Assembly: GCA_002721105.1 (NCBI GenBank)
Contig: PBJL01000015.1
Span: forward strand, 19,580 to 83,579
Source: Acidiferrobacteraceae bacterium
GTDB lineage: Bacteria > Pseudomonadota > Gammaproteobacteria > Arenicellales > UBA868
DNA: 64,000 nt
Reading direction: 5' to 3'
The notes beneath the pieces were generated by a model. That model saw only the letters and a program-made list of their open reading frames with translations. It searched no databases and was not told the origin of the DNA. The translations under genes and the position numbers were made by a program. This document shows, one piece after another, positions 11,329-20,527 of this stretch; position 1 is the first letter of the stretch; each line of letters begins with the position of its first letter.

Positions 11329-11991
11329 TTAATTATCTTCAATGGATGAAACATTATTTAGCTTTCGTTCTAATATTTGCCCCATCATCGATCCAGTAGC
11401 TTCGTATTCCAACGCCAAACTATATTCTCTATTTGCTTTTTCGTCGTCATTTCGCATCATCCATACATCCCCACGTAATTCGTGATAACGGGATTCAAAT
11501 CCGACTATTTCATTGAATTTAAGCAACTCCTCAGCAACATCTAGATTCTCACTACTTATCGCAATAGTGGCTCGCCTTAGTCTAGCAATATGTCTTAATC
11601 CAGAGTCACTAGATTTCTCCATGACTCTATTGAGGTGAACATTGGCTTCCTCAAGGTTTCCGTCTTCAAAATCAAGCTTGGCTAACATTAAAGAAGCTCC
11701 ATCGGCATATGTTGTAGAACTATATTTAGAGATAATTTTGTCAGCTTCCGTGCGCGCAGAACTTATTGAACCGCCATCGAAACTTCTTAGCATACTCTGA
11801 TAAAGATCTGATGCAACTTCAGATTGACGACTTTGATAAAAGTTCCACCCTTGGTAGCTTGCTACAGCCCCAATCCCTATTGCCAAACCAACAATTATAG
11901 AAATTCCATTCTTTTTCCACCAATCTTTAATTCTTTCTGTTTCCTCATCTTCTGAAAAGTGGAGGTTCGGTATTTGATCGTCTTTTGCCAT
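11329..11991 (-). CDS. yfgM: YfgM-like tetratricopeptide membrane protein (ancillary SecYEG subunit family)
   Basis: This 220-residue protein has an acidic cytoplasmic N terminus and a single membrane segment near residues 30-50 (NGISIIVGLAIGIGAVASYQ). A periplasmic helical region with TPR-like repeats follows (ADGASLMLAKLDFEDGNLEE and later). This is the layout of YfgM, which associates with SecYEG and periplasmic chaperones. Its position just downstream of hisS (6 bases) supports the call. Sequence similarity in the TPR part is loose, so the gene name rests partly on context. Confidence 0.82.
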   Translation of the reverse strand: MAKDDQIPNLHFSEDEETERIKDWWKKNGISIIVGLAIGIGAVASYQGWNFYQSRQSEVASDLYQSMLRSFDGGSISSARTEADKIISKYSSTTYADGASLMLAKLDFEDGNLEEANVHLNRVMEKSSDSGLRHIARLRRATIAISSENLDVAEELLKFNEIVGFESRYHELRGDVWMMRNDDEKANREYSLALEYEATGSMMGQILERKLNNVSSIEDN

Positions 11992-11997
11992 TCAATT

Positions 11998-13284
11998 TCA
12001 CCTAAAGAACGAGGTTTCTCGCTCGAGTTGCAAACGCAGGACGTTTATTATTTCATTTTTAGCTACTTTTAACTGCTGATCCCCTGATCGCAGAGGTTTA
12101 ACCGTTAGCTGTCCGTTTATCGCTTCCTCATCACCAATAATAATAGCTATAAGCATGTTACTGTTATTTGCACGACGTAATTGTTTTTTTATGTCTCCTC
12201 CGCCACAGTTACAAATTGTACTAATATTAGCCCTTCTTAGCTTTTCCGCTAAGGGAAAACCAACATTTTCCGCAGCCTCACCAAGCATAATAACGTAAAT
12301 ATCTCCTGAATTCTTTTTTATTGATTTACTTTGTTTGTATAACTCAACAAGTCTCTCCATACCGCAAGCAAATCCCGCAGCCGGCAAATCCGGTCCGCCC
12401 AACTGCGCGACCAAACCGTCATATCGTCCGCCTCCACAAAATGAATTCTGTGCTCCGAGGTAATTTGATTTCCACTCGTAAACCGTGCCTGTATAATAAT
12501 CAAGGCCTCTGACCAATCGATTGTTTATCTGATAATTGATGCCCATCAACTCTAAATACTTGAGTAAGTCATCAAAATGACGTCGTTCTTCGGCATCAAT
12601 ATGATCTAAAATTTCAGGAGCGTCGACTAATACCTTTTGGGTAGCTAAACTCTTGCTGTCGAGTATCCGCAAAGGATTGGTCTCTAATCGCTTCTGGCTG
12701 ATGTCATCAAGTTCAGCACTTCTTAATTTTAAAAAATCCTTAAGACTCTCAATATAATTCAACCTACTAGGCCCAGAACCTAAATAATTAATTTCTAGAG
12801 TTGTTTCGCCTAAACCTAATATTTCCCATAACCTAGTTCCAAGTGAAATAATTTCGGCATCTATATCAGGCCCACTCCAACCAAGCGCTTCAATACCGAA
12901 CTGATGAAATTGCCGATATCGTCCTTTTTGAGGCCTTTCATAGCGGAACATCGGACCAAGATACCATAAACGATTAGCTTGATTATGAAGCAAGCCATGC
13001 TGGACACCGGCACGTACACAGCTAGCTGTTGCTTCCGGTCTTAAAGTTAAACTATCCCCATTTCGATCTTGAAAGGTATACATTTCTTTCTCTACTATGT
13101 CAGTCGCTTCACCAATTGATCGCCTAAATAGATCTGTTGTCTCAACAATCGGCGTTCGTATCTGACGATAACCGTAAATATTAGTCACATCCCGAACGGC
13201 GGCCTCAACTTGTTCCAAAATCTCGCATGCTTCTGGAAGATGGTCGGCCATACCACGAATGGAATTAATTGATGAAATGCTCAT
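11998..13284 (-). CDS. hisS: Histidine-tRNA ligase
   Basis: This is a class II aminoacyl-tRNA synthetase that charges tRNA-His. With the ATG at 13284 it has 428 residues. Visible signatures are motif 1 around the IRGM/PIVE region, TLRPEATASCVRAG, motif 2 (GPMFRYERPQKGRYRQFHQFG), the histidine loop LVRGLDYYTGTVYEW and motif 3 (AAGFACGMERLVEL). A C-terminal anticodon-binding domain follows. The frame extends three codons further to a TTG, but the ATG is preferred. ispG, usually upstream, is absent: rodZ precedes it by 18 bases. Confidence 0.98.
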   Translation of the reverse strand: MSISSINSIRGMADHLPEACEILEQVEAAVRDVTNIYGYRQIRTPIVETTDLFRRSIGEATDIVEKEMYTFQDRNGDSLTLRPEATASCVRAGVQHGLLHNQANRLWYLGPMFRYERPQKGRYRQFHQFGIEALGWSGPDIDAEIISLGTRLWEILGLGETTLEINYLGSGPSRLNYIESLKDFLKLRSAELDDISQKRLETNPLRILDSKSLATQKVLVDAPEILDHIDAEERRHFDDLLKYLELMGINYQINNRLVRGLDYYTGTVYEWKSNYLGAQNSFCGGGRYDGLVAQLGGPDLPAAGFACGMERLVELYKQSKSIKKNSGDIYVIMLGEAAENVGFPLAEKLRRANISTICNCGGGDIKKQLRRANNSNMLIAIIIGDEEAINGQLTVKPLRSGDQQLKVAKNEIINVLRLQLERETSFFR

Positions 13285-13302
13285 AGTTCGCAAAATATCA
13301 CT

Positions 13303-14088
13303 CTAATTTGAATCAGGTTGATCAATATTATTGTCTCTAACCAAATCAAGACCGATTATTCTAGTATCAAAATCTATTATTGTTAGAGCACGATCTATTC
13401 TCTTTACTTCAGCAACTTCGGATGCATTTTCTAATTTTTTTGGTAGATCCTCCTCTCGCATAATTTTTAATTGAATTGGAGTAGATGTATCGTCGACGTC
13501 GCTAGTCTGAATCGTGGTGACCGCCATTTCTTGAGGTTCAATCATGGCGTTACCGGTAGCCTTCACAAAAGTGCTAGTTTCGCCCTTTTTTTGATTTTCC
13601 TCTACATCAGTTTTAGGTATATCCTGGGTTGGATTTGATTTAGATAATTCAGAGCGAGGCCTAGTGTCAACTAATACTCTGTCTTCTTGAATTGATCTCT
13701 GCCAATATGTTGCAATAAGCCCGCCAAATACAACTATTACGACAGCTGCTGTAACTATCCAACTCAACGAGATTGGAATTGAAAGTCGACTCCCACTTCT
13801 ATGGGTTAAAGTGCCAGGCGCGTCTTCTTTTTGTGGTAGCAGTGTTTTGTGAGTCAAGATAGCTTCATCAATGCTGATACCAACGAGTTTCGCATAGCTG
13901 CGTAGATACCCAACAACATAAGTCCATCCTGCCATTTCTGAATAATTATCATTTTCAATTGATTCAACAACCGCAGGAAGCAAATTTAACTCATCCGCAA
14001 CCTCTTCTATACTCCACCCAACACGTTGCCGGGACCTGCGGAGCAACTCTCCAGGAGTTAGATCAGAGTCCACTTTACGGTCCGCCAT
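13303..14088 (-). CDS. rodZ: RodZ-like cytoskeleton protein with reduced C-terminal domain
   Basis: This 261-residue protein has an N-terminal Cro/C1-type helix-turn-helix (LTPGELLRRSRQRVGWSIEEVADELN...), a single membrane helix near residues 108-128 (SLSWIVTAAVVIVVFGGLIA) and a polar periplasmic tail. This is the RodZ plan, in which the protein links MreB to the cell-wall elongation machinery. Most RodZ proteins run to about 330 residues with a C-terminal beta-sandwich (DUF4115). Here the tail is short and I cannot recognise that domain. The gene lies between rlmN and hisS as expected, with pilF and ispG missing from the neighbourhood. Confidence 0.82.
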   Translation of the reverse strand: MADRKVDSDLTPGELLRRSRQRVGWSIEEVADELNLLPAVVESIENDNYSEMAGWTYVVGYLRSYAKLVGISIDEAILTHKTLLPQKEDAPGTLTHRSGSRLSIPISLSWIVTAAVVIVVFGGLIATYWQRSIQEDRVLVDTRPRSELSKSNPTQDIPKTDVEENQKKGETSTFVKATGNAMIEPQEMAVTTIQTSDVDDTSTPIQLKIMREEDLPKKLENASEVAEVKRIDRALTIIDFDTRIIGLDLVRDNNIDQPDSN

Positions 14089-14237
14089 AATTTTTTCCTA
14101 CAGTAGGAACTGATAGGCAGTAATACTCAGAGAAAGGGTCCCAAAACGAAAAACAAGGTGTCGTTCTTGAAAAATCACGAAGTATAATCCAATGATCCCA
14201 AAGTCGTCTGAGAAAAACGAGAATTCCCGTCGATCCG

Positions 14238-15344
14238 TTAGCCACTAATTTTCACCTTTTCATCAGGAACTTTTTTGTTTTGTTGTCTATTACTATACTC
14301 ATCAACCCGCCCTGCTAATTGGCCGCAAGCGGCATCGATATCACTACCACGTGTTTTGCGTGTGATAGTGATAATTCCCGCATCGTTAAGGATCATCCTA
14401 AATTTATTGATTACGTCGATATTTGGTACCATAAATCCTGTCCCTTCAACTTGGTTATAAGGAATTAAGTTAACCTTTGACGGCAAGTCGCCCAGTAAAG
14501 ACGTAAGTTTTAACGCATCACTTTCCGAATCATTGACGTCTTTCAAAAGAATATATTCAAAGGTAACTGTACTATTTAGATTATTTTTAGAATAACGGCG
14601 GCACGCATTTAACAATACCGATATAGGATATTTTTTGTTCAAGGGAACAAGTCTACTCCTTAAATTATCATCAGCGGCATGCAACGAAACTGCAAGACTC
14701 ACGGGGCAATCGCTGCCAAGTAAGTCGATTCCAGGCACGACACCAGCCGTACTTAAAGTCACACGTCTTCGTGATAATCCATATGCAAAATCGTCTAACA
14801 TGATTTTCATTGCTGAAACAACATTAGAGTAGTTCAACAAGGGTTCACCCATTCCCATCATCACAATATTAGATAATTTAAATTGCTCTTGACGATAATT
14901 ACTTACAATTTCTTCCGCTAGCCATAGTTGCCCAATAATCTCGGACGTAGACAGGTTCCTAGAAAATCCTTGACGTCCGGTAGCGCAAAACGCACATTTC
15001 AATGCGCACCCAGCCTGCGAGGAAATACACAAAGTGTTTCTTTTAACTTCTGGAATTAAAACAGTTTCAACGATATTTCCATCCCACAAAGTCGTCAACC
15101 ATTTTATTGTTCCATCTTGAGATCTTCTTTCTTCGACAACTTTTGGTAGCTCAAAGGATCCTAAAGAGCTTAGGCGATGCCTAAGCTCGACGCTCAGATC
15201 TGTCATATCGGCTAGATTTATAACTTTACGTCTATGCACCCATTGGAATACTTGACGAGCACGATATGACGGTTCGTCTATCGAGGAAAAGAATGCTTCC
15301 AACGAAACCCGATCATAATCAAAGAAATTAACTTTATTCTCCAC
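14238..15344 (-). CDS. rlmN: Dual-specificity RNA methyltransferase RlmN
   Basis: RlmN is a radical-SAM enzyme that makes m2A at 23S rRNA A2503 and tRNA A37. The 368-residue sequence has the cluster motif CALKCAFC (Cys113, Cys117, Cys120), the SAM-binding GMGEPLLNY block, SLHAADDNLRSRLVPLN, and near the C terminus the methyl-accepting cysteine in DIDAACGQLAG. It is 6 bases downstream of ndk in the usual ndk-rlmN pair. Confidence 0.97.
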   Translation of the reverse strand: MENKVNFFDYDRVSLEAFFSSIDEPSYRARQVFQWVHRRKVINLADMTDLSVELRHRLSSLGSFELPKVVEERRSQDGTIKWLTTLWDGNIVETVLIPEVKRNTLCISSQAGCALKCAFCATGRQGFSRNLSTSEIIGQLWLAEEIVSNYRQEQFKLSNIVMMGMGEPLLNYSNVVSAMKIMLDDFAYGLSRRRVTLSTAGVVPGIDLLGSDCPVSLAVSLHAADDNLRSRLVPLNKKYPISVLLNACRRYSKNNLNSTVTFEYILLKDVNDSESDALKLTSLLGDLPSKVNLIPYNQVEGTGFMVPNIDVINKFRMILNDAGIITITRKTRGSDIDAACGQLAGRVDEYSNRQQNKKVPDEKVKISG

Positions 15345-15350
15345 TTTGAA

Positions 15351-15785
15351 TCATTTTTTATTCCTAGAATATATTTCGCTGCCGGAGAAAAAAAATGAAA
15401 TCTCTTGGGCGGCAGTCTCAGGACTATCAGAACCATGCACAGCATTAGCCTGTATAGATTCAGCAAAATCAGCTCGGATAGTTCCTGGCGAAGCATCGTC
15501 TGGATTAGTTGCACCCATTATTTCTCTATTCTTATTTATTGCATTAACTCCTTCAAGAACTTGAACAAGTAGTGGGCCGGAGGCCATATAATCTACTAGC
15601 TCACTATAAAATGGTTTGGTCTTGTGCACTTCGTAAAACTTTTTTGCATCTCTAGTCGACAACCAAATCATCTTCGCCGCAACTACATTTAATCCTGAAT
15701 TCTCAAAACGAGCTAAGATCGTACCAATTACGTTTTTTTCTACTGCGTCAGGCTTAACAATTGAAAGCGTTTTTTCTGCATTCAT
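15351..15785 (-). CDS. ndk: Nucleoside diphosphate kinase
   Basis: Ndk transfers the gamma phosphate between nucleoside triphosphates and diphosphates through a phosphohistidine. The 144 residues include the opening [10 protein letters not shown] and the active-site motif NAVHGSDS with His117. The C-terminal helix ends in [11 protein letters not shown]. Length is normal. It is the first gene of an apparent ndk-rlmN unit, and a GGAGCC sequence lies just before the ATG. Confidence 0.98.
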   Translation of the reverse strand: MNAEKTLSIVKPDAVEKNVIGTILARFENSGLNVVAAKMIWLSTRDAKKFYEVHKTKPFYSELVDYMASGPLLVQVLEGVNAINKNREIMGATNPDDASPGTIRADFAESIQANAVHGSDSPETAAQEISFFFSGSEIYSRNKK

Positions 15786-15884
15786 AGATTTGGGCTCCTA
15801 AGAAATAGTCTACTCCATAGTATTAGGCCATCATTAGAAAGCCTATAAACAGTATTAAACTCAAATTTTTTTCTCATCTTGATA

Positions 15885-17213
15885 TTATGCATGAGCTTTC
15901 CTTCGTGCAATTAAAACATTGCCTGCTTGACTTTCAATGTCGACATCAATTAATTGGCCAACTTTCGGCGCCTCACCTAATAGATATACAGGTAGGTAAT
16001 TATCTAATCTGCCGTCCTGTTTCTGTTCACCGTCAAATTTCCTTTTCTCTGTTAGAACTCTTCCGGTTCTGCCAACATGTTGATTTATAACTTTTTTCAG
16101 CGTTTTATATCCAGCAACTTTCAACCGTTCGCTCCTCTCTTTACGTATAGTTTTAGGAACTTGGTTTGGTATCCTTGCTGCGGGGGTTCCTTTGCGTTCG
16201 GAATAGGGAAATATATGTGGGTAGGAAATCATAAGATCGTCGACCGCGGTTAATGTATCTTGAAAATGCTCCTCCGTTTCCGTTGGGAATCCAACCATGA
16301 GATCAGCGCTTAATACTAGTCCGGTAATTTTGTTGTGCGCCATTAGAACTCGACTATACAATTCCTCCGCTTCATATCTTCGTTTCATTCTTTTCAGGAT
16401 TAATGAATTAGCGCTCTGTATAGATACATGCAAATGTGGGCAGATTTTATTGTTAGATGCGATTAAATCTACCAAATCATTGTCAAGATGCGCTGGATCA
16501 ATAGAGCTTAGTCTAACCCGATAATCCATATCATAACCAGAAAGCTCTTCTAGAAGATGTAAAAACCGATAACTATGGAGCGTTGTATCTTTATTAAAGT
16601 CTTGCCCCCAAGATCCCAGATCTATCCCACAAATTACAATTTCTTTATAGCCCTCTTTCAATAAAATCTCGACTTGTTGTTTGATTCTCTCTGATGCGAA
16701 TGATTGACTTGGTCCTCTTGCTTTATGAATAACACAATAAGTACAACTTTGATCGCATCCCTGTTGGATTTGAATAAATGCGCGTGTCCTACTTGGAAAA
16801 CTAGTTAAAAATTTTTCACTACGCGATCTATTGATTGGTTGAATTGTTTTTGAATAATGCTTTATATGCTTTAGTACTGACAATTTATCACTGTTATTTA
16901 TAACCAGATCAACTCCGGGTATCTGGTAACACTCATCGGGCTCCATTTCAGCATAACACCCAGTTACCACTACTATAGCTTTTGGGTTTCGCTTAATTGC
17001 CCGCCGAATTTCTTGGCGAGTTTTGCGTCCCGCCTCCGCTGTCACTGTACATGAATTTATTATATAAAGATCAGCAACATCTTTAGATGGCACCACCGCC
17101 CATTTTTCGTCTTGGAGGTTTTTCGCTATCACAGCAGACTCATAGGCATTTATTTTACAGCCTAGCGTCGTGATTGCTGCTCGCCGCATTTTCTGATTGG
17201 TTAAAGTAGTCAT
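15885..17213 (-). CDS. mtaB: tRNA t6A37 methylthiotransferase MtaB-like
   Basis: This 442-residue enzyme of the MiaB/RimO/MtaB methylthiotransferase family has an N-terminal UPF0004 domain with cluster cysteines 19, 55 and 86 (LGCKIN, NSCTVT, TGCYAE). A radical-SAM domain follows with CDQSCTYC (Cys153, 157, 160), and then a TRAM-like tail. The TLGCKINAYES opening and the ARGPSRS-like RGPSQS block point to MtaB (ms2t6A37 formation) rather than MiaB or RimO. It is transcribed alone or together with the iscA-type gene upstream. Confidence 0.88.
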   Translation of the reverse strand: MTTLTNQKMRRAAITTLGCKINAYESAVIAKNLQDEKWAVVPSKDVADLYIINSCTVTAEAGRKTRQEIRRAIKRNPKAIVVVTGCYAEMEPDECYQIPGVDLVINNSDKLSVLKHIKHYSKTIQPINRSRSEKFLTSFPSRTRAFIQIQQGCDQSCTYCVIHKARGPSQSFASERIKQQVEILLKEGYKEIVICGIDLGSWGQDFNKDTTLHSYRFLHLLEELSGYDMDYRVRLSSIDPAHLDNDLVDLIASNNKICPHLHVSIQSANSLILKRMKRRYEAEELYSRVLMAHNKITGLVLSADLMVGFPTETEEHFQDTLTAVDDLMISYPHIFPYSERKGTPAARIPNQVPKTIRKERSERLKVAGYKTLKKVINQHVGRTGRVLTEKRKFDGEQKQDGRLDNYLPVYLLGEAPKVGQLIDVDIESQAGNVLIARRKAHA

Positions 17214-17284
17214 AACGAGTCAATATGCAATAACAAAGAAAATCAGCTTATCTATCGGCGCGTTTTGGCCGTGGTGCATTCACT

Positions 17285-17611
17285 TCAGGTAACGGTAAAA
17301 CTCTCTCCGCAGCCACATTTCTCTACAACATTTGGATTATCAAAAAGGAAACTCGCATTCAAACCATCTTCCCGGAAATCTATTTCTGTCCCATCCAAAT
17401 ACATAATGCTTTCTGAGTTGACAATTATTTTAATGCCATGACTTGTATATACGCTGTCATCATTCTCAATTCCATCAGCAAACTCCACAACGTACGCAAA
17501 CCCCGAACATCCTGTCGTTGTGATACCAAATCGTAAGCCTTCGCCTCGGCCACGCGAAGCAAGTTGCTCACGAACTCTTTCTGCAGCAGTTTCAGTCAGC
17601 CGAATAGACAT
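17285..17611 (-). CDS. iscA: A-type iron-sulfur carrier IscA
   Basis: With the ATG at 17611 it encodes 108 residues of the HesB/IscA/SufA family, which carry or insert Fe-S clusters. The three conserved cysteines are present: Cys35 (TTGCSGFAY) and the C-terminal CGC at 99-101 (VVEKCGCGESF). In gammaproteobacteria trmJ is usually followed by iscR-iscS-iscU-iscA. Here only the A-type gene lies near trmJ, so it could also be called ErpA- or SufA-like. I use iscA because of that neighbourhood. Confidence 0.85.
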   Translation of the reverse strand: MSIRLTETAAERVREQLASRGRGEGLRFGITTTGCSGFAYVVEFADGIENDDSVYTSHGIKIIVNSESIMYLDGTEIDFREDGLNASFLFDNPNVVEKCGCGESFTVT

Positions 17612-17706
17612 TAGTCTCAACCTATTAATCAGGATAGTGAAGGGTTATTAATTTAAACGTATTGTACCATGATGAAAGTCATTCGACCCCCATAAAATTG
17701 CTACTA

Positions 17707-18456
17707 TCAATGTTCTTTTTGATTAACACTAGACTGTTGGTTATTTTCAATAGATGCCAGAATTCCGCGCAATATATTAACTTCTTGTTGTTGCAACGGT
17801 GTCCGACTAAAAATTCTCTTAATCTTACGGAACAACTTGGATGACGGACTTTGAATAAACCCAATTTTTTTTAATACTAATTCAAGGTGGGAGAAAAATT
17901 TTTGAACTTGTTCTCCGGTTGCCAAAGGTGGGAAATTAGTAATGGTCTCGTTAGAATGGACAGCGCTTTCAATATAAGCTCGGCGTGCTTCATAGCACAA
18001 AATTAACACTGCGGCAGCTAAGTTTAGCGAAGGATATTTCTCTTCGACAGGAATTCTTACGTGACGTTGTGCTCTATCAAGTTCTTCATTTGTTAGGCCG
18101 GATGATTCTTTTCCAAACACCAAAGAAACCTTATGACTTTTACATGTTTTTGCAGCCTCCTGCATCGCATTATGAGGAGTTAAGGTTGGCCAAGATACAG
18201 TTCGAAGCCTCGCCGTTGCGCCTACAACTAAGCCGGAATCTGATATGGCCTCATCAAGAGATCCAAAGACCTTAGCTGATTCTAGAATGGTTACAGCCCC
18301 TACTGCACGAGCTGTGGCTTCGGGCGCAGGAAATTTAGCAGGCTCTACAAGACGAAGATCAGAAAAGCCCATATTAGCCATTGCTCTCGCAACGGCTCCG
18401 ATGTTGCCTCCATGGCTTGTGCGTACTAGCACAATAGAAATATTATCTAAGCTCAT
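17707..18456 (-). CDS. trmJ: tRNA (cytidine/uridine-2'-O-)-methyltransferase TrmJ
   Basis: TrmJ is a SpoU/TrmD-knot methyltransferase that modifies position 32 of several tRNAs. The ATG at 18456 (MSLDNISIVLVRTSH) follows GGGAG and gives 249 residues. Family blocks seen are GNIGAVARAMANMG (motif 1), VFGKESSGLTNEEL (motif 2) and IPVEEKYPSLNLAAAVLI (motif 3), followed by a C-terminal extension. It is divergent from suhB, the conserved gammaproteobacterial pairing. Confidence 0.95.
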   Translation of the reverse strand: MSLDNISIVLVRTSHGGNIGAVARAMANMGFSDLRLVEPAKFPAPEATARAVGAVTILESAKVFGSLDEAISDSGLVVGATARLRTVSWPTLTPHNAMQEAAKTCKSHKVSLVFGKESSGLTNEELDRAQRHVRIPVEEKYPSLNLAAAVLILCYEARRAYIESAVHSNETITNFPPLATGEQVQKFFSHLELVLKKIGFIQSPSSKLFRKIKRIFSRTPLQQQEVNILRGILASIENNQQSSVNQKEH

Positions 18457-18584
18457 GTAATCTCCCAAATCTGTTCCTAGTAAAGTACACTTAGTTTAAT
18501 CTTTATAGATATCATTAATTAATAATTATTCAGGCCGCCTGTTAACCTTTGATTAATTTCTAAAAATAACCGTCTAGACGCCCT

Positions 18585-19367
18585 ATGAACCACATGCTTA
18601 ACATCGCTGTTTCTGCCGCCCGACTAGCAGCGCGGGTAATTCTAATGCATCTGGAAAAGATTGATCAGCTAGACATTAAAGTGAAAGGGAAACATAAATT
18701 CGTAACACAAGCTGATAAAGACGCTGAATTCGCAATTTTGGAAACTATTAAAAAGACATATCCCAGTCATGGCACCCTTTCAGAAGAAAGTGGTTCCCAG
18801 GACGGTGACGACTTTACTTGGATCATCGATCCTATAGATGGAACAACGAACTTTCTTCATGGGCATCCCCATTTTGGGATTTCAATTGCAGTAATGAAAA
18901 ATAAACAAATCGAACATGGAGTAGTGTTTGATCCTATCCGAGATGAGCTATTTACTGCGTCTCGCGGCGAAGGAGCACAATTAAACAACAGGCGGATCAG
19001 AGTTAGTCGTATTCAAAATCTGGATAGAGCACTACTAGCAACCGGCTTCTCTTTTCCAAAGAGTGAATATATTGACCCCTGGTTAAAAACATTTCACGCG
19101 TTATTGCCAAAAACGTCGGGAATTCATAGATCTGGCGCTACTAGTCTTGATTTAGCCCATGTTGCGAGCGGCCGCTTTGATGGGTTCTGGGAAATGTCTC
19201 TTAAACCATGGAATATAACAGCAGGCGTTATTTTAGTTAGAGAAGCTGGTGGTTTGGTGTCAGATTTTGAAGGGGGTCAAGATTTCCTGCGTTCAGGTAA
19301 CATCGTCGCGGCAAATTCTGTTCTTTTTAATGATCTTCTACGGATCGTCCATGATAGATTCCATTAA
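18585..19367 (+). CDS. suhB: Inositol-1-monophosphatase family protein SuhB
   Basis: SuhB is a 260-residue Mg-dependent phosphatase that in enterics also serves as an rRNA-transcription antitermination partner of NusA/NusG. The metal-binding residues are in SEESG (Glu67/68) and DPIDGTTNF (Asp82, Asp85), with the third site in LKPWNITAG, where most relatives have WD and this one has WN. The start MNHMLNIAVSAAR matches known SuhB N termini. It is divergent from trmJ across a 128-base gap that holds both promoters. Confidence 0.94.
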   Translation: MNHMLNIAVSAARLAARVILMHLEKIDQLDIKVKGKHKFVTQADKDAEFAILETIKKTYPSHGTLSEESGSQDGDDFTWIIDPIDGTTNFLHGHPHFGISIAVMKNKQIEHGVVFDPIRDELFTASRGEGAQLNNRRIRVSRIQNLDRALLATGFSFPKSEYIDPWLKTFHALLPKTSGIHRSGATSLDLAHVASGRFDGFWEMSLKPWNITAGVILVREAGGLVSDFEGGQDFLRSGNIVAANSVLFNDLLRIVHDRFH

Positions 19368-19551
19368 TTGAACTAAATCAAGTCGTATTTGACTGATCAA
19401 CACTGCACTTTCTTTTTATACAAAAACATAAGTCTAAACCAAATGTTTACGTCCTGCATCCGTTTAAAATAGAATATGGTTGCTAAGCTAGATATTACTA
19501 ACAACACCTAACTAGAGAATTAAATTACATACAGGTAGGGAGCCTATAAAA

Positions 19552-19875
19552 ATGACTTATGTAGTCACAGAATCTTGCATAAAATGTAAACTTACAGACT
19601 GTGTGGAAGTGTGTCCCGTAGACTGCTTCCATGAGGGCCCTAACTTTCTAGTGATTGATCCTGAGGAATGCATTGATTGCAGCCTCTGCGAACCCGAGTG
19701 CCCTGTAGAAGCAATTGTCGCCGAGGATGATCTGCCTGAAAATCAGCACGAATTTCTTGAGTTAAATAGAGAGCTTTCTCTGACTTGGCCGGTAATTACA
19801 GAAATGAAGGAATCACCGGCGGACTCTGACGAATGGCGGGACGTAAAAGAAAAAAGACAATATCTTGAGCGCTAG
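19552..19875 (+). CDS. fdxA: 7Fe ferredoxin FdxA
   Basis: This 107-residue ferredoxin has cysteines 9, 12, 17, 21 and 25 ([17 protein letters not shown]) and 40, 43, 46 and 50 ([12 protein letters not shown]). The pattern matches the FdxA type with one [3Fe-4S] and one [4Fe-4S] cluster and a C-terminal extension ([11 protein letters not shown]). It probably acts as a low-potential electron carrier, partner unknown. A strong GGTAGGGAG site precedes the ATG, and the 184-base upstream gap suggests its own promoter. Confidence 0.96.
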   Translation: MTYVVTESCIKCKLTDCVEVCPVDCFHEGPNFLVIDPEECIDCSLCEPECPVEAIVAEDDLPENQHEFLELNRELSLTWPVITEMKESPADSDEWRDVKEKRQYLER

Positions 19876-19896
19876 CTTCAAAAAAAGCCGCTAACA

Positions 19897-20382
19897 TTAG
19901 TCACGAAAATTGACAAATTGGAGGGGCAGGGTAAGCTCCTCTTGCTCTATTATCTTAATAATCGATTGCAGATCATCTCTCTTTTTTCCCGTAATTCTCA
20001 CTTGTTCGGACTGAATCGAAGATTGAACTTTCATCTTGCTTGCTTTAACAACCTGAACAAGTTTTTTTGCTAATACACCATCAATTCCGGCGCGTACTTT
20101 TAACTCCTGTTGAGCTTTCCCCCCGCTGCTTTCACGTACCGCAGAAGCGAGCAGACACCTGATATCTATTCCTCTTTTCGTGAGTCGAATCTCTAAGATA
20201 TCCTTGACTTGTCCAATACGATATTCATCATCACCATGAATGATTAAGCTTTCACCGTCTTGCGCTACCCTGGCATCACTACCCTTAAAATCGAAACGGT
20301 TACTTACTTCCCTGTTAGTTTGATCGATAGCGTTAGTGACTTCATGCCAATCGACCTGACTGACAATATCAAAAGAAGGCAT
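19897..20382 (-). CDS. yajQ: YajQ-family nucleotide/RNA-binding protein
   Basis: This 161-residue UPF0234/YajQ protein starts MPSFDIVSQVDWHEV, after GGGAG. It has the paired ferredoxin-like halves of the family (SNRFDFKGSDARV early, KMKVQSSIQSEQVRITGKKRDDLQ late). Family members bind nucleotides, and in Xanthomonas a homologue binds cyclic-di-GMP. The gene is convergent with fdxA. The ATG at 20382 is chosen over an upstream in-frame start at 20400 because it matches the family N terminus. Confidence 0.95.
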   Translation of the reverse strand: MPSFDIVSQVDWHEVTNAIDQTNREVSNRFDFKGSDARVAQDGESLIIHGDDEYRIGQVKDILEIRLTKRGIDIRCLLASAVRESSGGKAQQELKVRAGIDGVLAKKLVQVVKASKMKVQSSIQSEQVRITGKKRDDLQSIIKIIEQEELTLPLQFVNFRD

Positions 20383-20527
20383 ATTTTTTCTCCCTAACAA
20401 TTACAACAATGATGGAATTAACTCTATCTTTTGTACGATTGTATCGTAAATTTAAATGAGCAAATATAAAAGGTTATTGATCGTTTTTAAATTATTACTC
20501 ACTGCGACAAATTTTATAATAATAGCC

